Position numbers and translations under genes: made by a program. Source: Methylophilaceae bacterium (GTDB taxonomy: Bacteria; Pseudomonadota; Gammaproteobacteria; Burkholderiales; Methylophilaceae). Taken from it: a stretch of 64,000 nt of DNA. Positions 24,700 to 35,093 of this stretch are shown in pieces. The notes below the pieces were generated by a model. It was not told where the DNA came from and searched no databases. It worked only from the letters and a program-made list of their open reading frames with translations. The stretch lies in the NCBI GenBank assembly GCA_013141125.1, contig JABFRO010000001.1, positions 682,001 to 746,000 of the forward strand, written 5' to 3'. Every line of letters begins with the position of its first letter. The first letter of the stretch is position 1.

Positions 24700-25830
24700 C
24701 TAAACCGTGCGCAAAACTTGCTGATACATTTTCTGTAAATCGACCGCTTGCGGTGTGCGCTTGGAGGCATTGGCAAACTGGCGCAATAGCTTCAACAATT
24801 GCGAGGCCTCATCATGTTTGACATCAATACCGAGTTTGGCATAAGCGTCTTTCACGCCATGGCTACCGGAGTGCTTGCCCAGCACCAGCTGGCGATTCCG
24901 CCCCACTTGCGCCGGGTCAAAGTTTTCATATGTGCTCGGGTCTTTCAGCAAACCATCCACATGCAAACCGGATTCGTGGGTGAAAACTGCCGCGCCGACT
25001 ATGCTTTTATTAGCCGCCACGGCGCGCCCCGAGGCTTCGGCTACCAGTTTTGAAATGGCCGGAAAACGTTGTCTATCTACCCTGGTTTCAATCCCATGTA
25101 TGCGCCACAATGCCATCACTACTTCTTCCAGCGGCGCATTGCCAGCACGCTCACCCAGCCCATTCACCGTGGTATTCACATGGCTCGCCCCGGCCATTAA
25201 AGCCGCTAGCGAATTGGCGGTCGCCAAACCCAGATCATCATGGGCATGCATTTCAATTTCCAAATCGGTCGCGGCCGCCAGAGCGGATATTTTTTCAAAC
25301 GTACCAAACGGGTCGAGTACACCTAGCGTATCGGCATAACGAAAACGGCGTGCGCCTGCGGTTTGCGCAAATTCGGCCACTTTCAACACAAAGGATGGAT
25401 CCGCGCGCGAGGCATCTTCCGCACCGACCGAAACACGCAAGCCGAGATCACAGGCTTTGCGCACAAAAAAGGCAATTTGATCCAGCACCCAGCGCCTATC
25501 ACGCTTGAGCTTGCGCTCGATATGCAAATCGGACACAGGCAGGGAAAGATTGACCGCTTCCACGCCACAGCGCGCGCACGCCATCAAATCACCCTGCGTC
25601 ATGCGCCCCCACACCATCAGTCGGCTGGGCAATCCCAATGCGGCAATGGCGCGAATATCCTGAATTTCCATTTCGCCCATGGCCGGAATACCTATTTCCA
25701 GCTCTGGCACCCCCGCATCCGCCAACGATTGTGCAATCGCCAACTTCTCCTCGCGCGTAAACGCCACTCCGGCCGTCTGTTCACCGTCGCGCAAGGTGGT
25801 ATCGTTGATAATGGGAATACTGTGTCGCAT
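24700..25830 (-). CDS. nifV: Homocitrate synthase NifV
   Basis: A 376-residue enzyme condensing acetyl-CoA and 2-oxoglutarate to homocitrate, the organic ligand of FeMo-cofactor. DRE-TIM metallolyase motifs are present: [17 protein letters not shown] near the N-terminus and [14 protein letters not shown] in the middle, plus [14 protein letters not shown]. Length is typical. A sigma54 promoter and a NifA site lie in the 160-bp gap upstream. nifW follows. Confidence 0.95.
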   Translation of the reverse strand: MRHSIPIINDTTLRDGEQTAGVAFTREEKLAIAQSLADAGVPELEIGIPAMGEMEIQDIRAIAALGLPSRLMVWGRMTQGDLMACARCGVEAVNLSLPVSDLHIERKLKRDRRWVLDQIAFFVRKACDLGLRVSVGAEDASRADPSFVLKVAEFAQTAGARRFRYADTLGVLDPFGTFEKISALAAATDLEIEMHAHDDLGLATANSLAALMAGASHVNTTVNGLGERAGNAPLEEVVMALWRIHGIETRVDRQRFPAISKLVAEASGRAVAANKSIVGAAVFTHESGLHVDGLLKDPSTYENFDPAQVGRNRQLVLGKHSGSHGVKDAYAKLGIDVKHDEASQLLKLLRQFANASKRTPQAVDLQKMYQQVLRTV

Positions 25831-25863
25831 GGTCAGCTCTGAGAAAGGTTTGTATCCTTCTCA

Positions 25864-25880
25864 AGCATCTGTCGTGCCAG
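25864..25880 (-). promoter_or_regulatory. Sigma54 (-24/-12) promoter of nifV
   Basis: On the minus strand CTGGCACGACAGATGCT: GG-N10-GC spacing is exact, with one change (ATGC for TTGC) in the -12 element; 33 bp above the nifV ATG. Confidence 0.8.
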
Positions 25881-25946
25881 CATGGGTTATTGGGAATAAG
25901 TTATTATTAATCAGTGTATTGAAGAATAATTAATGGGCCGCAATAA

Positions 25947-25962
25947 TGTAGGGATTGCGACA
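25947..25962. promoter_or_regulatory. NifA upstream activator site for nifV
   Basis: TGT-N10-ACA (25947-25949 and 25960-25962), about 67 bp upstream of the nifV sigma54 promoter, the same arrangement as at fixA. Confidence 0.72.
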
Positions 25963-25993
25963 AGACATGAGAAATGTCTGGAATCGTGCGTTA

Positions 25994-27160
25994 CTAATGT
26001 GTCTTAAAGAACTCAATAATCCTGGAAGGTAACCAATCAATATTGCCGGGAAAGGGACTGCCGGGAAATGCCACATGGCCGCCATTTGCGGGCTGTTCAA
26101 GCGTGACGCTAGGAGAAACTTCATTCAACGTGGGCAAAGCAGAAACCGGCAGGAAGGGATCATTCTTTGCATTTAATACCAGCGTTGACACTTTGATATT
26201 TTTCAGCCCCGGCTTGCTTGAGGTGCGCGTCCAGTAATCTTCTGCATCCAGATATCCATGCAAACGTGCGGTGACCAAAGTGTCGTATTCCTGAAAAGTG
26301 CTGGCAGCCGCAATCGCCTTGTCATCCAGCATTCCGGGAAAACGCTTGGCTTTCTCCAAAGCTTTGGCCTTGAGTGTTGCCAGAAAGCGTGCCGTGTAAA
26401 TGGCGCGGTTAAAGCCACGATCCAGTGCGTGACTGGCCGCGTTCATGTCCACCGGTGCCGATACAGCAACGGCAGCCTTGACCAGCCCACCAGCACGTTC
26501 ACCTGCGTCTCCCAGCCATTTAAGTAGCGCATTGCCGCCTAGCGATACTCCCACCGCATAAATCGGCGCATTCGGATATTCGGCCTGAATGTGCCTGAGC
26601 ATGCTTTCTATTTCCGCCACATCACCGGCAAAATAAGCACGTGGCAAACGATTCGGTTCGCCGGAACAACCGCGAAAATGCGGCACTACGCCACGCCAGC
26701 CATTCTTTTTGACAGCAGCCATCAGATCAAGCGCATAAAAACTTTGCGAGCTACCTTCCAGACCATGAAACAGCACGACTATAGGCGTATTGTTATTTTC
26801 TGCATCCACCCAATCCGCATCAATAAAATCGCCATCCGGAAATTCCCAGCGCTCGCGCCTGAAAGCAATCTTTGGCCCGCTCAGAAAAGCGGCAGTGTAA
26901 ATGGTTTGCAGATTACCGCCAGGCAACCAGGAGGGTGCGGTGTAAACTTCATGCGCACTGGCCTGTTTTGCCATCAACATGAAAGCAAACACTGCTATTT
27001 TGCAAAACCACCCCGTCAGCGCTGCGCCTGCGCTTCTATAGCGCCCTAAACGAACAACAAACAGCCCACTTGAGAGCTTTAGCCAGTCATGCAGCTTTGC
27101 TACAGGTTTGCACTGATGCTCACAGGCGTGGTGCCTTCCGTAGTCAGTATGGCTAGACAT
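25994..27160 (-). CDS. YheT-type alpha/beta hydrolase
   Basis: An alpha/beta-fold hydrolase of the YheT/EMB8 family. Landmarks are PSWLPGGNLQTIYTA at the start of the domain, FHGLEGSSQS (oxyanion region), nucleophile Ser in VGVSLGGNALLKW, Asp in NAKNDPFLP and His in NGGHVAFPG. The ATG at 27160 has GGAGG 5 nt upstream and is preferred over the frame start at 27223. That start gives an N-terminal extension of about 70 residues, including a hydrophobic stretch (KIAVFAFMLMAKQASAHE) that looks like a late signal or anchor, absent from typical cytosolic members. The substrate is unknown. The gene lies between ureG and the nifV promoter. Confidence 0.85.
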   Translation of the reverse strand: MSSHTDYGRHHACEHQCKPVAKLHDWLKLSSGLFVVRLGRYRSAGAALTGWFCKIAVFAFMLMAKQASAHEVYTAPSWLPGGNLQTIYTAAFLSGPKIAFRRERWEFPDGDFIDADWVDAENNNTPIVVLFHGLEGSSQSFYALDLMAAVKKNGWRGVVPHFRGCSGEPNRLPRAYFAGDVAEIESMLRHIQAEYPNAPIYAVGVSLGGNALLKWLGDAGERAGGLVKAAVAVSAPVDMNAASHALDRGFNRAIYTARFLATLKAKALEKAKRFPGMLDDKAIAAASTFQEYDTLVTARLHGYLDAEDYWTRTSSKPGLKNIKVSTLVLNAKNDPFLPVSALPTLNEVSPSVTLEQPANGGHVAFPGSPFPGNIDWLPSRIIEFFKTH

Positions 27161-27258
27161 ATCGCCTCCATATTTAAAACGTAGATTCAACGCAAAAGTG
27201 CAGTTTTTAGTGAAAATCTTCAAGCCAAAGATTTGAATCCGCCTTGTAAATTAATGCC

Positions 27259-27897
27259 TTAGTCTTTCATCAACCCTTGTTTTTCTATAAAGCTAACAAT
27301 TTCTTCCAGACCCTGGCCAATTTTAAGGTTGGTGAAAATAAATGGCCGCTCGCCGCGCATACGTTTGGCATCTCTATCCATCACCTCCAGCGAGGCACCT
27401 ACCATGGGCGCGAGGTCAATTTTATTGATGACCAACAGATCGGATTTGGTAATGCCGGGGCCGCCCTTGCGCGGGATTTTCTCGCCTGCAGCCACATCAA
27501 TCACGTAAATGGTCAAATCCGAAAGCTCCGGGCTAAAGGTGGCAGCCAGATTATCACCGCCGCTTTCTATGAACACAATATCCAGCGTTACAAAGCGCTG
27601 GCTGAGTTGCGCGACGGCTTCAAGATTCATGGAGGCATCTTCACGAATGGCGGTATGCGGGCAACCGCCGGTTTCCACGCCTATGATGCGCTCCGGTGCC
27701 AGCGCTTCGTTGCGGGTGAGAAACTCGGCATCTTCCTTGGTGTAAATGTCGTTGGTAACGACGGCAATGTTGTAAATATCGCGCAGGCGCTTGCACAAGG
27801 CCAGCGTGAGTGCGGTTTTGCCTGAGCCAACCGGGCCGCCTATGCCTACGCGCAGGGGTTCTTTGTATGTGCTTGAAGTGGAAGTTTGCTGTGTCAT
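27259..27897 (-). CDS. ureG: Urease accessory GTPase UreG
   Basis: A 212-residue SIMIBI GTPase that drives nickel insertion into urease. P-loop [12 protein letters not shown] near residue 20, metal-binding [11 protein letters not shown] (CPH motif), VINKIDLAP for guanine recognition. ATG 27897 overlaps the ureF stop by 4 nt. Last gene of the ure operon. Confidence 0.97.
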   Translation of the reverse strand: MTQQTSTSSTYKEPLRVGIGGPVGSGKTALTLALCKRLRDIYNIAVVTNDIYTKEDAEFLTRNEALAPERIIGVETGGCPHTAIREDASMNLEAVAQLSQRFVTLDIVFIESGGDNLAATFSPELSDLTIYVIDVAAGEKIPRKGGPGITKSDLLVINKIDLAPMVGASLEVMDRDAKRMRGERPFIFTNLKIGQGLEEIVSFIEKQGLMKD

Positions 27898-28592
27898 GAT
27901 CTGAATAGTCGGCTATATTGGGTTTCGTGTAAACATCCGGCCATGCTTAATGCCGGGGCAAAGTTGCTGATTTCGTCGTCATGCAGTTGCATGGCCTGCT
28001 CGATAATCTGCGGCAACAGCTGCCCCAGTGCGAGCATGATCTTTTGACCGGCCACTTGACCCAACGGGATGGTTTTCATGGCAGCGCTGACCTGATTCTC
28101 CATCCATGACCAGGCGTAGGTATGCAGCATGTCTTGCGCGCCAATCTGCCAGAGACAGGCGGCACCGGCGTAAACCGTGGGGAAGGCGGGTTCATTCAGC
28201 CGATTTAATTTTGCCAGAAAATCTGCGGGCAATTGTTGCAAATCATTGAGCAAACGGCGTAGCGAATAGCCCATTTGACGCGTTTCCGCCAAGGCTTCGG
28301 CGGTATCGCGTCCGGCCTTGAAAAATGCATCCCATGTGCTGATGGCGCTTTCGTCACCGGCTTGCCAGGCCTGATACAAACGCTGCAAGACCGGCAATTC
28401 AAAACTGGTTTGATAGATATGCAGCACATCATTTACCCAGAGTTGCGCCGTGTTGGCATCGTGCACCGTGCCTGATTCTATGGCCCATTCCAGCCCTTGC
28501 GAATAGCTATAGGCACCCACCGGCAGCATCGTGCTGGCCAGTTGCAGCATACGGCTGAGTGCCAAACGATGGTTGCCAATTTCGCTAGGCAT
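27894..28592 (-). CDS. ureF: Urease accessory protein UreF
   Basis: A 232-residue helical chaperone of the UreDFG complex. Family landmarks [20 protein letters not shown] and [21 protein letters not shown] are present. ATG 28592 is chosen because it overlaps the ureE stop by only 8 nt and yields the usual family length. Upstream in-frame starts (to 28691) would overlap ureE by about 100 nt and add a tail without family resemblance. Coupled to ureG by ATGA overlap. Confidence 0.93.
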   Translation of the reverse strand: MPSEIGNHRLALSRMLQLASTMLPVGAYSYSQGLEWAIESGTVHDANTAQLWVNDVLHIYQTSFELPVLQRLYQAWQAGDESAISTWDAFFKAGRDTAEALAETRQMGYSLRRLLNDLQQLPADFLAKLNRLNEPAFPTVYAGAACLWQIGAQDMLHTYAWSWMENQVSAAMKTIPLGQVAGQKIMLALGQLLPQIIEQAMQLHDDEISNFAPALSMAGCLHETQYSRLFRS

Positions 28593-29073
28593 GCTTGCGT
28601 AATCTGGCTGGCTGCCGTATTGGCAATCCGTCGTCATGCTGGTGGCGGTGACCGCCGCCATATGCGCCGGCTTCGGGTTCAAACGGGGCATATTTCTCCG
28701 TGATTGTCATGCCCAGACCCAGCAACATTTCTTTTAGCACATGATCCTGTTCCAGTCTTAACCAGTCATCGCCAATTTGCAGCGGTACATGGCGATTGCC
28801 CAGATGATAAGCTGCGCACATCAGCGCGTGCGGATTTTGGGCAAGCACATCCTGTACCGGTTGCTCCGCCGCGATAATCTCAATCACCAGGCCGTTCTCG
28901 GCTCTGAGCAAATCGCCACCGCGCAATATGATGCCGCGATCCAGCAATAGAGCGGCCTCCTGGCCGGATTGCAGGGTCACGCGCAAACGGCTTTTCTGGC
29001 GCAAATCAAAAGGCAGCTCCAGTTGGTCATCCACTGCGGCGGCATTGGTAATACGTTCGGTAATATTCAGCAT
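28585..29073 (-). CDS. ureE: Urease nickel chaperone UreE
   Basis: A 162-residue UreE: peptide-binding N-domain (about 1-72) and metal-binding C-domain with HALMCAAYHLGNRHVPLQI. The tail has a modest His-rich patch (GGGHRHQHDDG) for Ni(II), shorter than in enteric UreE. ATG 29073 is preferred over 29136, which would run back into ureC. It lies 11 bp after ureC. Confidence 0.94.
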   Translation of the reverse strand: MLNITERITNAAAVDDQLELPFDLRQKSRLRVTLQSGQEAALLLDRGIILRGGDLLRAENGLVIEIIAAEQPVQDVLAQNPHALMCAAYHLGNRHVPLQIGDDWLRLEQDHVLKEMLLGLGMTITEKYAPFEPEAGAYGGGHRHQHDDGLPIRQPARLRKHA

Positions 29074-29084
29074 TTTTATGTCGA

Positions 29085-30788
29085 TCAAAACAGAAAATAG
29101 CGTTGTGCCATGGGTAACACGGCGGCCGGTTCGCACACCAGCAACATGCCATCGGCACGCACGGCATAGGTTTCCGGGTCTACATCAATCTGCGGCAGAT
29201 AATGGTTATGGATCATGTCGGCTTTTCTCAGCGTGCGCGTGCCATGCACGGCAATCAGGGGCTTGTTCAGGTTAAGTTGCGCCAGTTCCGGATTTTGCAA
29301 AGCGGCTTGTGAAACAAAGGTCACCGAGGTTTTTAATCCGCCGCCGTAGGCACCAAACATGGATCGGTAATGTACCGGTTGCGGTGTGGGGATAGACGCA
29401 TTGGGGTCGCCCATGGCCGCCGCCGCAATCATGCCGCCCTTGAGTACGGTGGATGGTTTGACACCGAAAAAAGCCGGTCGCCACAGCACCAGATCCGCCA
29501 GCTTGCCCACTTCAACCGAGCCTACCGTGTGCGCAATGCCGTGCGTCAAGGCGGGGTTGATGGTGTATTTGGCGATATAGCGTTTGACGCGAAAGTTGTC
29601 ATTGCGTGCACTATCTTCCACCAGCGCACCGCGCTGAATTTTCATTTTATGCGCAGCCTGCCAGGTACGGATGATGACTTCGCCCACGCGCCCCATGGCT
29701 TGCGAATCGGAGGACATCATGGAGAACGCGCCCAGATCGTGCAGAATATCCTCGGCGGCGATGGTTTCGCGGCGTATGCGGCTTTCGGCAAAGGCAATAT
29801 CTTCGGCAATGGCCGGATCAAGATGATGGCACACCATCAGCATATCCAGATGCTCGTCTATGGTATTCACAGTAAAGGGCCGAGTGGGGTTGGTAGAGGA
29901 TGGCAGCACATTGGCGTAGCCCGCCGCCTTGATAATATCCGGGGCATGGCCGCCGCCCGCACCTTCGGTATGAAAGGTATGTATGGTTCTGTCCTTGAAT
30001 GCCGCTATCGTGGTTTCGACAAAGCCGGATTCATTAAGGGTATCGGAGTGTATTGCCACCTGCACATCCATTTCCTCCGCCACGTTCAGGCAGTTATCTA
30101 TGGCGGCGGGTGTCGTGCCCCAATCCTCGTGCAGTTTCAGGCCAATGGCGCCTGCATTTACCTGTTCACGCAAAGGTTCCGGCAAACTGACATTACCTTT
30201 GCCGAAAAAACCTAGATTCATGGGAAAGGCATCCGCCGCCTGCAACATGCGCTGAATATGCCAGGGGCCGGGTGTGCAGGTGGTGGCGAAAGTGCCTGTC
30301 GCCGGGCCAGTGCCGCCGCCCAGCATGGTAGTCACGCCCGACATCAACGCCTCTTCAATCTGTTGCGGGCAAATAAAATGTATATGTGTGTCTATGCCAC
30401 CGGCGGTGATTATCATGCCTTCACCGGCAATAATTTCGGTACCGGCACCAATAGGAATAGTCACGCTGGGCTGAATATCCGGGTTGCCTGCCTTACCTAT
30501 GGCGGAGATACGCCCGCTTTTGATGCCTATATCCGCTTTGACTATACCCCAGTGATCGACAATCAGCGCGTTGGTGATGACGGTATCCGCCACTTCTGCC
30601 GATAGGCGCTGGCTTTGTCCCATACCGTCGCGTATCACCTTGCCGCCGCCGAATTTCACTTCCTCGCCATAAACGGTGAAATCTTTTTCCACCTCTATCC
30701 ACAGCTCGGTATCCGCCAGGCGTACACGGTCGCCCACAGTGGGGCCGAACATCTCGGCGTAGGCCTGCCTTGAAATTTTCACACTCAT
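29085..30788 (-). CDS. ureC: Urease alpha subunit UreC
   Basis: A 567-residue catalytic subunit that hydrolyses urea to ammonia and carbamate at a di-nickel site. Nickel ligands are visible in [12 protein letters not shown] (HxH), the carbamylated Lys in [11 protein letters not shown], and the flap [13 protein letters not shown] with Cys and His. Full family length. Its ATG overlaps the ureB stop by one base. Confidence 0.98.
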   Translation of the reverse strand: MSVKISRQAYAEMFGPTVGDRVRLADTELWIEVEKDFTVYGEEVKFGGGKVIRDGMGQSQRLSAEVADTVITNALIVDHWGIVKADIGIKSGRISAIGKAGNPDIQPSVTIPIGAGTEIIAGEGMIITAGGIDTHIHFICPQQIEEALMSGVTTMLGGGTGPATGTFATTCTPGPWHIQRMLQAADAFPMNLGFFGKGNVSLPEPLREQVNAGAIGLKLHEDWGTTPAAIDNCLNVAEEMDVQVAIHSDTLNESGFVETTIAAFKDRTIHTFHTEGAGGGHAPDIIKAAGYANVLPSSTNPTRPFTVNTIDEHLDMLMVCHHLDPAIAEDIAFAESRIRRETIAAEDILHDLGAFSMMSSDSQAMGRVGEVIIRTWQAAHKMKIQRGALVEDSARNDNFRVKRYIAKYTINPALTHGIAHTVGSVEVGKLADLVLWRPAFFGVKPSTVLKGGMIAAAAMGDPNASIPTPQPVHYRSMFGAYGGGLKTSVTFVSQAALQNPELAQLNLNKPLIAVHGTRTLRKADMIHNHYLPQIDVDPETYAVRADGMLLVCEPAAVLPMAQRYFLF

Positions 30789-31096
30789 TAATCCAGACTC
30801 CCCATGACTTTGGCTGCAAAGCCATACACTTTTCTATCACCGGCCAGCGCTACCAGCTGCACCGTGCGCGTCTGTCCGGGTTCAAAGCGTACGGCGGTAC
30901 CGGCGGCTATATCCAAGCGAAAGCCATAAGCCGCATCGCGCGCAAAAGACAAGGCCGCGTTGGTTTCAAAAAAGTGATAGTGCGAACCTATTTGAATAGG
31001 TCGGTCGCCGGTATTGGCCACTTCCAGTATCAAGGTTTCGCGTCCCTCATTGAGGGTAATTTCACCTGCTTCTATGTTCATTTCACCGGGTATCAC
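30788..31096 (-). CDS. ureB: Urease beta subunit UreB
   Basis: A 102-residue structural subunit with [18 protein letters not shown] and the conserved [17 protein letters not shown] segment. It sits between ureA (16 bp) and ureC (1-base overlap) in standard order. Confidence 0.97.
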   Translation of the reverse strand: MIPGEMNIEAGEITLNEGRETLILEVANTGDRPIQIGSHYHFFETNAALSFARDAAYGFRLDIAAGTAVRFEPGQTRTVQLVALAGDRKVYGFAAKVMGSLD

Positions 31097-31112
31097 AATT
31101 AAACTCCTGCAT

Positions 31113-31415
31113 TTAAGGGATAGGCTGATGCACGGTCACCAGCTTGGTGCCATCGGGAAAAGTTGCTTCAACCTGAATATCGGGAATCATTTCCGCAATG
31201 CCTTCCATCACGTCATCGCGCGTGAGCAGAGTGGCACCATAACTCATCAGATTAGCCACAGTTTGTCCATCGCGCGCACCTTCCATAATCGCCGCGCTGA
31301 TATAGGCGATAGCTTCGGGATAATTCAGCTTCAGTCCGCGCGCCTTGCGCCGCTCTGCCAGTAAAGCGGCGGTAAAAATCAGTAATTTATCTTTCTCGCG
31401 TGGGGTTAATTCCAT
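31113..31415 (-). CDS. ureA: Urease gamma subunit UreA
   Basis: A 100-residue subunit ([60 protein letters not shown]). ATG 31415 gives the exact family length; the longer frame to 31517 overlaps ureD and is rejected. Together with UreB and UreC it forms the (alpha-beta-gamma)3 enzyme. Confidence 0.97.
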   Translation of the reverse strand: MELTPREKDKLLIFTAALLAERRKARGLKLNYPEAIAYISAAIMEGARDGQTVANLMSYGATLLTRDDVMEGIAEMIPDIQVEATFPDGTKLVTVHQPIP

Positions 31416-31440
31416 AGGTTTAAATCTTCCAAATATTCTT

Positions 31441-32349
31441 TCAAGTATTCCAGATGCGTGGTCGGCTGGCGGGTCTGTTCGCATACCAGGGGCGCAGAAT
31501 GTGCCACAGCGCTTCAAAATATTGTCTGGCCGACTGTGAGGAGAGGCCGATATATCGCGCCGAGAATATTTCCGGTAACGCGGTTACGGCCATTTGCGCG
31601 CCACTTTCTACTGTCATCTGTTCAACCGTCATTTGCCGGCATTCTGCCAGCAAGGTTTCCGGCAGCAAACCTGCTGCCACTACAAAACTACCACTCACCA
31701 CTTTGCCGCACAAGCCCGCCATGGAGGCTATCACCCGACTGTCAGGTTTTAAAACTGCCCGTTCCTGCCAGATCATTTTATGTTCGCGCCGTATCACCAA
31801 ACGCTGTTGCAACTGTCCGCTCTGCCATTGTTCACGGCTGGCCTGTCGTCCAAAACAGAGAATTTCCCAGCCTGCATAGTTAGCATCCTGCGCCAGATTG
31901 ATCTCTGCCGATAAATTCAGCATGGCACCATCAAACAGTATATTTTCCTGCGGTAACCATTCCAGATGAGCCGCCGTTGCCAAATCAAATTTAAGATGCT
32001 GACTGGCCTCGCGGCCATTGGCTTTATACCATTTGCTGGCACCGGGAGTGGTCAGCAAGGCATGGGAAGATTGCCCCAATTGCACTTCCAGCCTGAGCGC
32101 ATCGCCACCGGCCACACCACCGGGAGGGTGCACAATAATGCCGTGGCAAACCGACTGGCCTTCCGGGTAAAGCACTTTCTGAATCACCAGCGGCCCCTGA
32201 TGGCATTTTTTACTTAAGCTGGAACGGCCATTTTTTTCTGCAAACTCCAGCGTCAGACTAGCCTGCCAGGGTGCCATGCCAGCCTGCGCCCCGGTAGTGG
32301 CACACGGCTGATTCTGCATGGCTTCATGGGATAAATACGGGTCATTCAT
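31441..32349 (-). CDS. ureD: Urease accessory protein UreD
   Basis: A 302-residue scaffold that carries nickel between UreFG and apo-urease. Family motifs: [48 protein letters not shown] and [14 protein letters not shown]. The N-terminus ([17 protein letters not shown]) is preceded by about 28 extra residues. It starts 4 bp after urtE, linking the transporter and enzyme genes in one operon. Confidence 0.95.
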   Translation of the reverse strand: MNDPYLSHEAMQNQPCATTGAQAGMAPWQASLTLEFAEKNGRSSLSKKCHQGPLVIQKVLYPEGQSVCHGIIVHPPGGVAGGDALRLEVQLGQSSHALLTTPGASKWYKANGREASQHLKFDLATAAHLEWLPQENILFDGAMLNLSAEINLAQDANYAGWEILCFGRQASREQWQSGQLQQRLVIRREHKMIWQERAVLKPDSRVIASMAGLCGKVVSGSFVVAAGLLPETLLAECRQMTVEQMTVESGAQMAVTALPEIFSARYIGLSSQSARQYFEALWHILRPWYANRPASRPRIWNT

Positions 32350-32353
32350 GCCC

Positions 32354-33052
32354 TCATAGTGCCACGAAATTGCGGATGTTGTCAGCTTGCATGGCTTTGC
32401 CTAAGCCATTTTTCACAATTTGGCCGCGCGACATCACCATGTAATGATCGGCCAATGCTTCGGCAAAATCGTAATATTGCTCCACCAGCAGAATCGCCAT
32501 CTCGCCGCGCTGTGCCAGCATTTTTATCACGCGCTCTATATCCTTGATGATGGAAGGCTGTATGCCTTCAGTTGGCTCGTCCAGAATCAGCAGCTTGGGG
32601 CGTGAAACCAGCGCCCGCGCGATTGCCAGTTGCTGTTGCTGACCGCCGGAGAGATCGCCGCCGCGCCGGTGCAACATTTCCGCCAGTACCGGAAACATCT
32701 CGAAAATATCATCCGGGATGCGGCTGGCGGCTTTACCTTTCACTACCGCCAGACCCATCAATATATTTTCCTCCACCGTCAATCGCGAGAAAATCTCCCT
32801 GCCCTGCGGCACATAAGCCATGCCCAAACTGGCACGGACATAGGGTTTGAGCGTGGTAATGTCCTTGCCATCCAAAAAAATCTGCCCGCTTTTTACCGGC
32901 AGCACGCCCATCAGGCATTTCAGCAAGGTGGTTTTGCCCACGCCATTGCGCCCCAGCAATACGCTACAAGCACCCATTGCTGCCGACAATGACACATCGC
33001 GCAGAATCTGGCTGCCGCCGTAGAATTGATTAATGTTTTTTACTTCCAACAT
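32354..33052 (-). CDS. urtE: Urea ABC transporter ATPase UrtE
   Basis: A 232-residue LivF-type ATPase: Walker A GRNGVGKTTLLK, signature LSGGQQQQLAIARAL, Walker B LLILDEPTEGIQP. In order urtABCDE directly ahead of the urease genes, so urea rather than branched amino acids is the expected cargo. Ribosome site GGGAAG. Confidence 0.96.
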   Translation of the reverse strand: MLEVKNINQFYGGSQILRDVSLSAAMGACSVLLGRNGVGKTTLLKCLMGVLPVKSGQIFLDGKDITTLKPYVRASLGMAYVPQGREIFSRLTVEENILMGLAVVKGKAASRIPDDIFEMFPVLAEMLHRRGGDLSGGQQQQLAIARALVSRPKLLILDEPTEGIQPSIIKDIERVIKMLAQRGEMAILLVEQYYDFAEALADHYMVMSRGQIVKNGLGKAMQADNIRNFVAL

Positions 33053-33092
33053 GGTGTGCTTCCCTGCAATACAATTTTAATTTCAGAAGAAA

Positions 33093-33935
33093 TCAGCGTC
33101 CCAAATAAACTTCAATCACCTCTTCATTGCTCTGCACCTGCGCCATGCTGCCTTCAGCCAGCACGCTACCCTGATGCAGCACGGTGACTTTGCGGGCAAT
33201 GCTGTTGACGAAATCCATATCGTGTTCCACCACCATGATGGAATGGCTGCCCGCCAGACTGTTGAGTAATTCTGCGGTGCGCTCGGTTTCATGATCGGTC
33301 ATGCCTGCTACAGGCTCGTCCAGCAACAGCAATCTTGGTTCCTGTGCCAGCAACATGCCGATTTCCAGCCATTGTTTTTGACCGTGCGACAGCAGCCCGG
33401 CGCGTGATTTATATAAATCGCGCAAATTGATGGTTTCCAGAATCTGGCCGATACGATCCAGCTGAACACCGGTCATTTTGCCGAACAGGGAATTCCAGAT
33501 GCCTTTGTCGGTCTTGATGGCCAGTTCCAGATTTTCAAATACGGTATGGTTTTCAAATACCGTCGGCTTCTGAAATTTACGGCCTATACCCGCCTGCGCG
33601 ATTTGCGGCTCGGTCAGCTTGGTACAATCCAGCGTTTGCCCGAAAAAAACCGTGCCACTATCGGGGCGGGTTTTGCCGGTAATCACGTCCATCATTGTGG
33701 TTTTACCCGCGCCGTTGGGGCCGATGATGCAGCGCAATTCGCCCACATCAATCGCCAGCGACAGCTTGTTCAAGGCGCGGAAGCCATCAAAACTGACGCT
33801 AATATCGTCCATATACAGCACCACGCCGTGCGTGGTATCCAGCACGCCGGGCTGGCTGACCCGGCCATCCGCATAGCCGCTATTGGCGAGAGAACCCGAT
33901 GAAATATTTCCTGTGCTTATGTTTTCCGCCATCAT
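33093..33935 (-). CDS. urtD: Urea ABC transporter ATPase UrtD
   Basis: A 280-residue LivG-type ATPase with Walker A GPNGAGKTTMMDV, signature LSHGQKQWLEIGMLL and Walker B RLLLLDEPVAGMTD. The SHGQKQWLEIGMLL form is typical for UrtD. About 35 residues precede the ATPase fold (MMAENISTGNIS...). It overlaps urtC by 4 nt. Pairs with UrtE to power UrtBC. Confidence 0.96.
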   Translation of the reverse strand: MMAENISTGNISSGSLANSGYADGRVSQPGVLDTTHGVVLYMDDISVSFDGFRALNKLSLAIDVGELRCIIGPNGAGKTTMMDVITGKTRPDSGTVFFGQTLDCTKLTEPQIAQAGIGRKFQKPTVFENHTVFENLELAIKTDKGIWNSLFGKMTGVQLDRIGQILETINLRDLYKSRAGLLSHGQKQWLEIGMLLAQEPRLLLLDEPVAGMTDHETERTAELLNSLAGSHSIMVVEHDMDFVNSIARKVTVLHQGSVLAEGSMAQVQSNEEVIEVYLGR

Positions 33936-35080
33936 GCTTTCTCAATCGGATTGTTGTCTGAATGTTTTACTGCCCGCCTGCCCGCTTTCAATTTCTCAAA
34001 CAAACCGAGTACACCTTGCGGTAAATACAAGGTTGCCAGCACAAACAGCAGCCCAAGAAAATATAGCCAGTATTCCGGGAAAGCCTGGGTGAAATAACTT
34101 TTCGCCCCATTGACGATGCCAGCGCCGAGCAACGGCCCGATCAGGGTGCCGCGCCCGCCCACAGCTGCCCAGATGGCGATTTCAATGGAATTGCCGGGTG
34201 ACATTTCGCTGGGATTGATGATGCCGACTTGCGGCACATACAAGGCACCGGCGATACCGCAAATCATGGCCGAGAATGTCCAGATCGCCAGTTTGTAGTG
34301 CAGCGGGTTATAGCCGGAGAACATCACGCGCGATTCGGCATCGCGTATCGCCGTCAGCACGCGCCCGAACTTGCTGGTGACGATAGCGCGAGAAACCAGT
34401 AGCAGTGCAATCAGCATACAGCCGGTAAGTATGAACAAGGCCATGCGCATTTGCGGCGTGGTAATCGGCATATCCAGCAGGCGCTTGAAGTCGGTAAAGC
34501 CGTTGTTGCCGCCAAAGCCGGTTTCATTGCGAAAAAACAGCAGCATGAAGGCATAAGTCATGGCTTGCGTGATTATGGAGAAATACACACCCTTGATGCG
34601 CGAACGAAACGCAAAGTAGCCGAACACAAAAGCCAGCACACCGGGCACCAGCAGCACCAACAACAGGGCAAACCAGAAATGGTCGGTCATTTGCCAATAC
34701 CAGGGATAGGTTTTCCAATCCAGAAACACCATAAAATCCGGCAAGGAACTATGGTAACTACCGTCCATGCCTATCTGGCGCATTAGATACATACCGAAGG
34801 CATAGCCGCCCAGCGCAAAGAACACGCCGTGCCCCAGACTCAAAATTCCGGTATAGCCCCAGACCAGATCAATGGCCAAGGCCACAATGGCATAGCACAG
34901 AATCTTGCCGGTGAGTGCCACGGTGTAGTCGGACACATGAAACAGGCTGTCCGCTGGAAGCAGCAGATTGAGCATGTGGAAAACCAGACAGATAAGCGCC
35001 AGTGCCGCTGCCAGCATGCTCCAGGCTTTGCCACTGTAAAGACGGCTAAATAAGGAAGGTTGTGCAAAGAGTTGTGGCAT
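33932..35080 (-). CDS. urtC: Urea ABC transporter permease UrtC
   Basis: A 382-residue LivM-type permease with about nine to ten helices, starting WSMLAAALALICLVFHML. Contains the family segment DLVWGYTGILSLGHGVFFA and VGGRGTLIGPLLGAGIVNGA. Start has GGAG upstream. It pairs with UrtB in the inner membrane and is coupled to urtD by 4-nt overlap. Confidence 0.96.
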   Translation of the reverse strand: MPQLFAQPSLFSRLYSGKAWSMLAAALALICLVFHMLNLLLPADSLFHVSDYTVALTGKILCYAIVALAIDLVWGYTGILSLGHGVFFALGGYAFGMYLMRQIGMDGSYHSSLPDFMVFLDWKTYPWYWQMTDHFWFALLLVLLVPGVLAFVFGYFAFRSRIKGVYFSIITQAMTYAFMLLFFRNETGFGGNNGFTDFKRLLDMPITTPQMRMALFILTGCMLIALLLVSRAIVTSKFGRVLTAIRDAESRVMFSGYNPLHYKLAIWTFSAMICGIAGALYVPQVGIINPSEMSPGNSIEIAIWAAVGGRGTLIGPLLGAGIVNGAKSYFTQAFPEYWLYFLGLLFVLATLYLPQGVLGLFEKLKAGRRAVKHSDNNPIEKA

Positions 35081-35093
35081 GTTTTACTCCGAT

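Noticed and set aside
29370-30215. 281-codon rightward open frame opposite ureC
   Set aside because: Lies wholly inside ureC on the other strand, no ribosome site, no family; it is a shadow of a strongly coding gene.
31113-31517. Longer UreA (134 residues)
   Set aside because: Extra 34 residues overlap ureD and do not resemble UreA, which is 100 residues.
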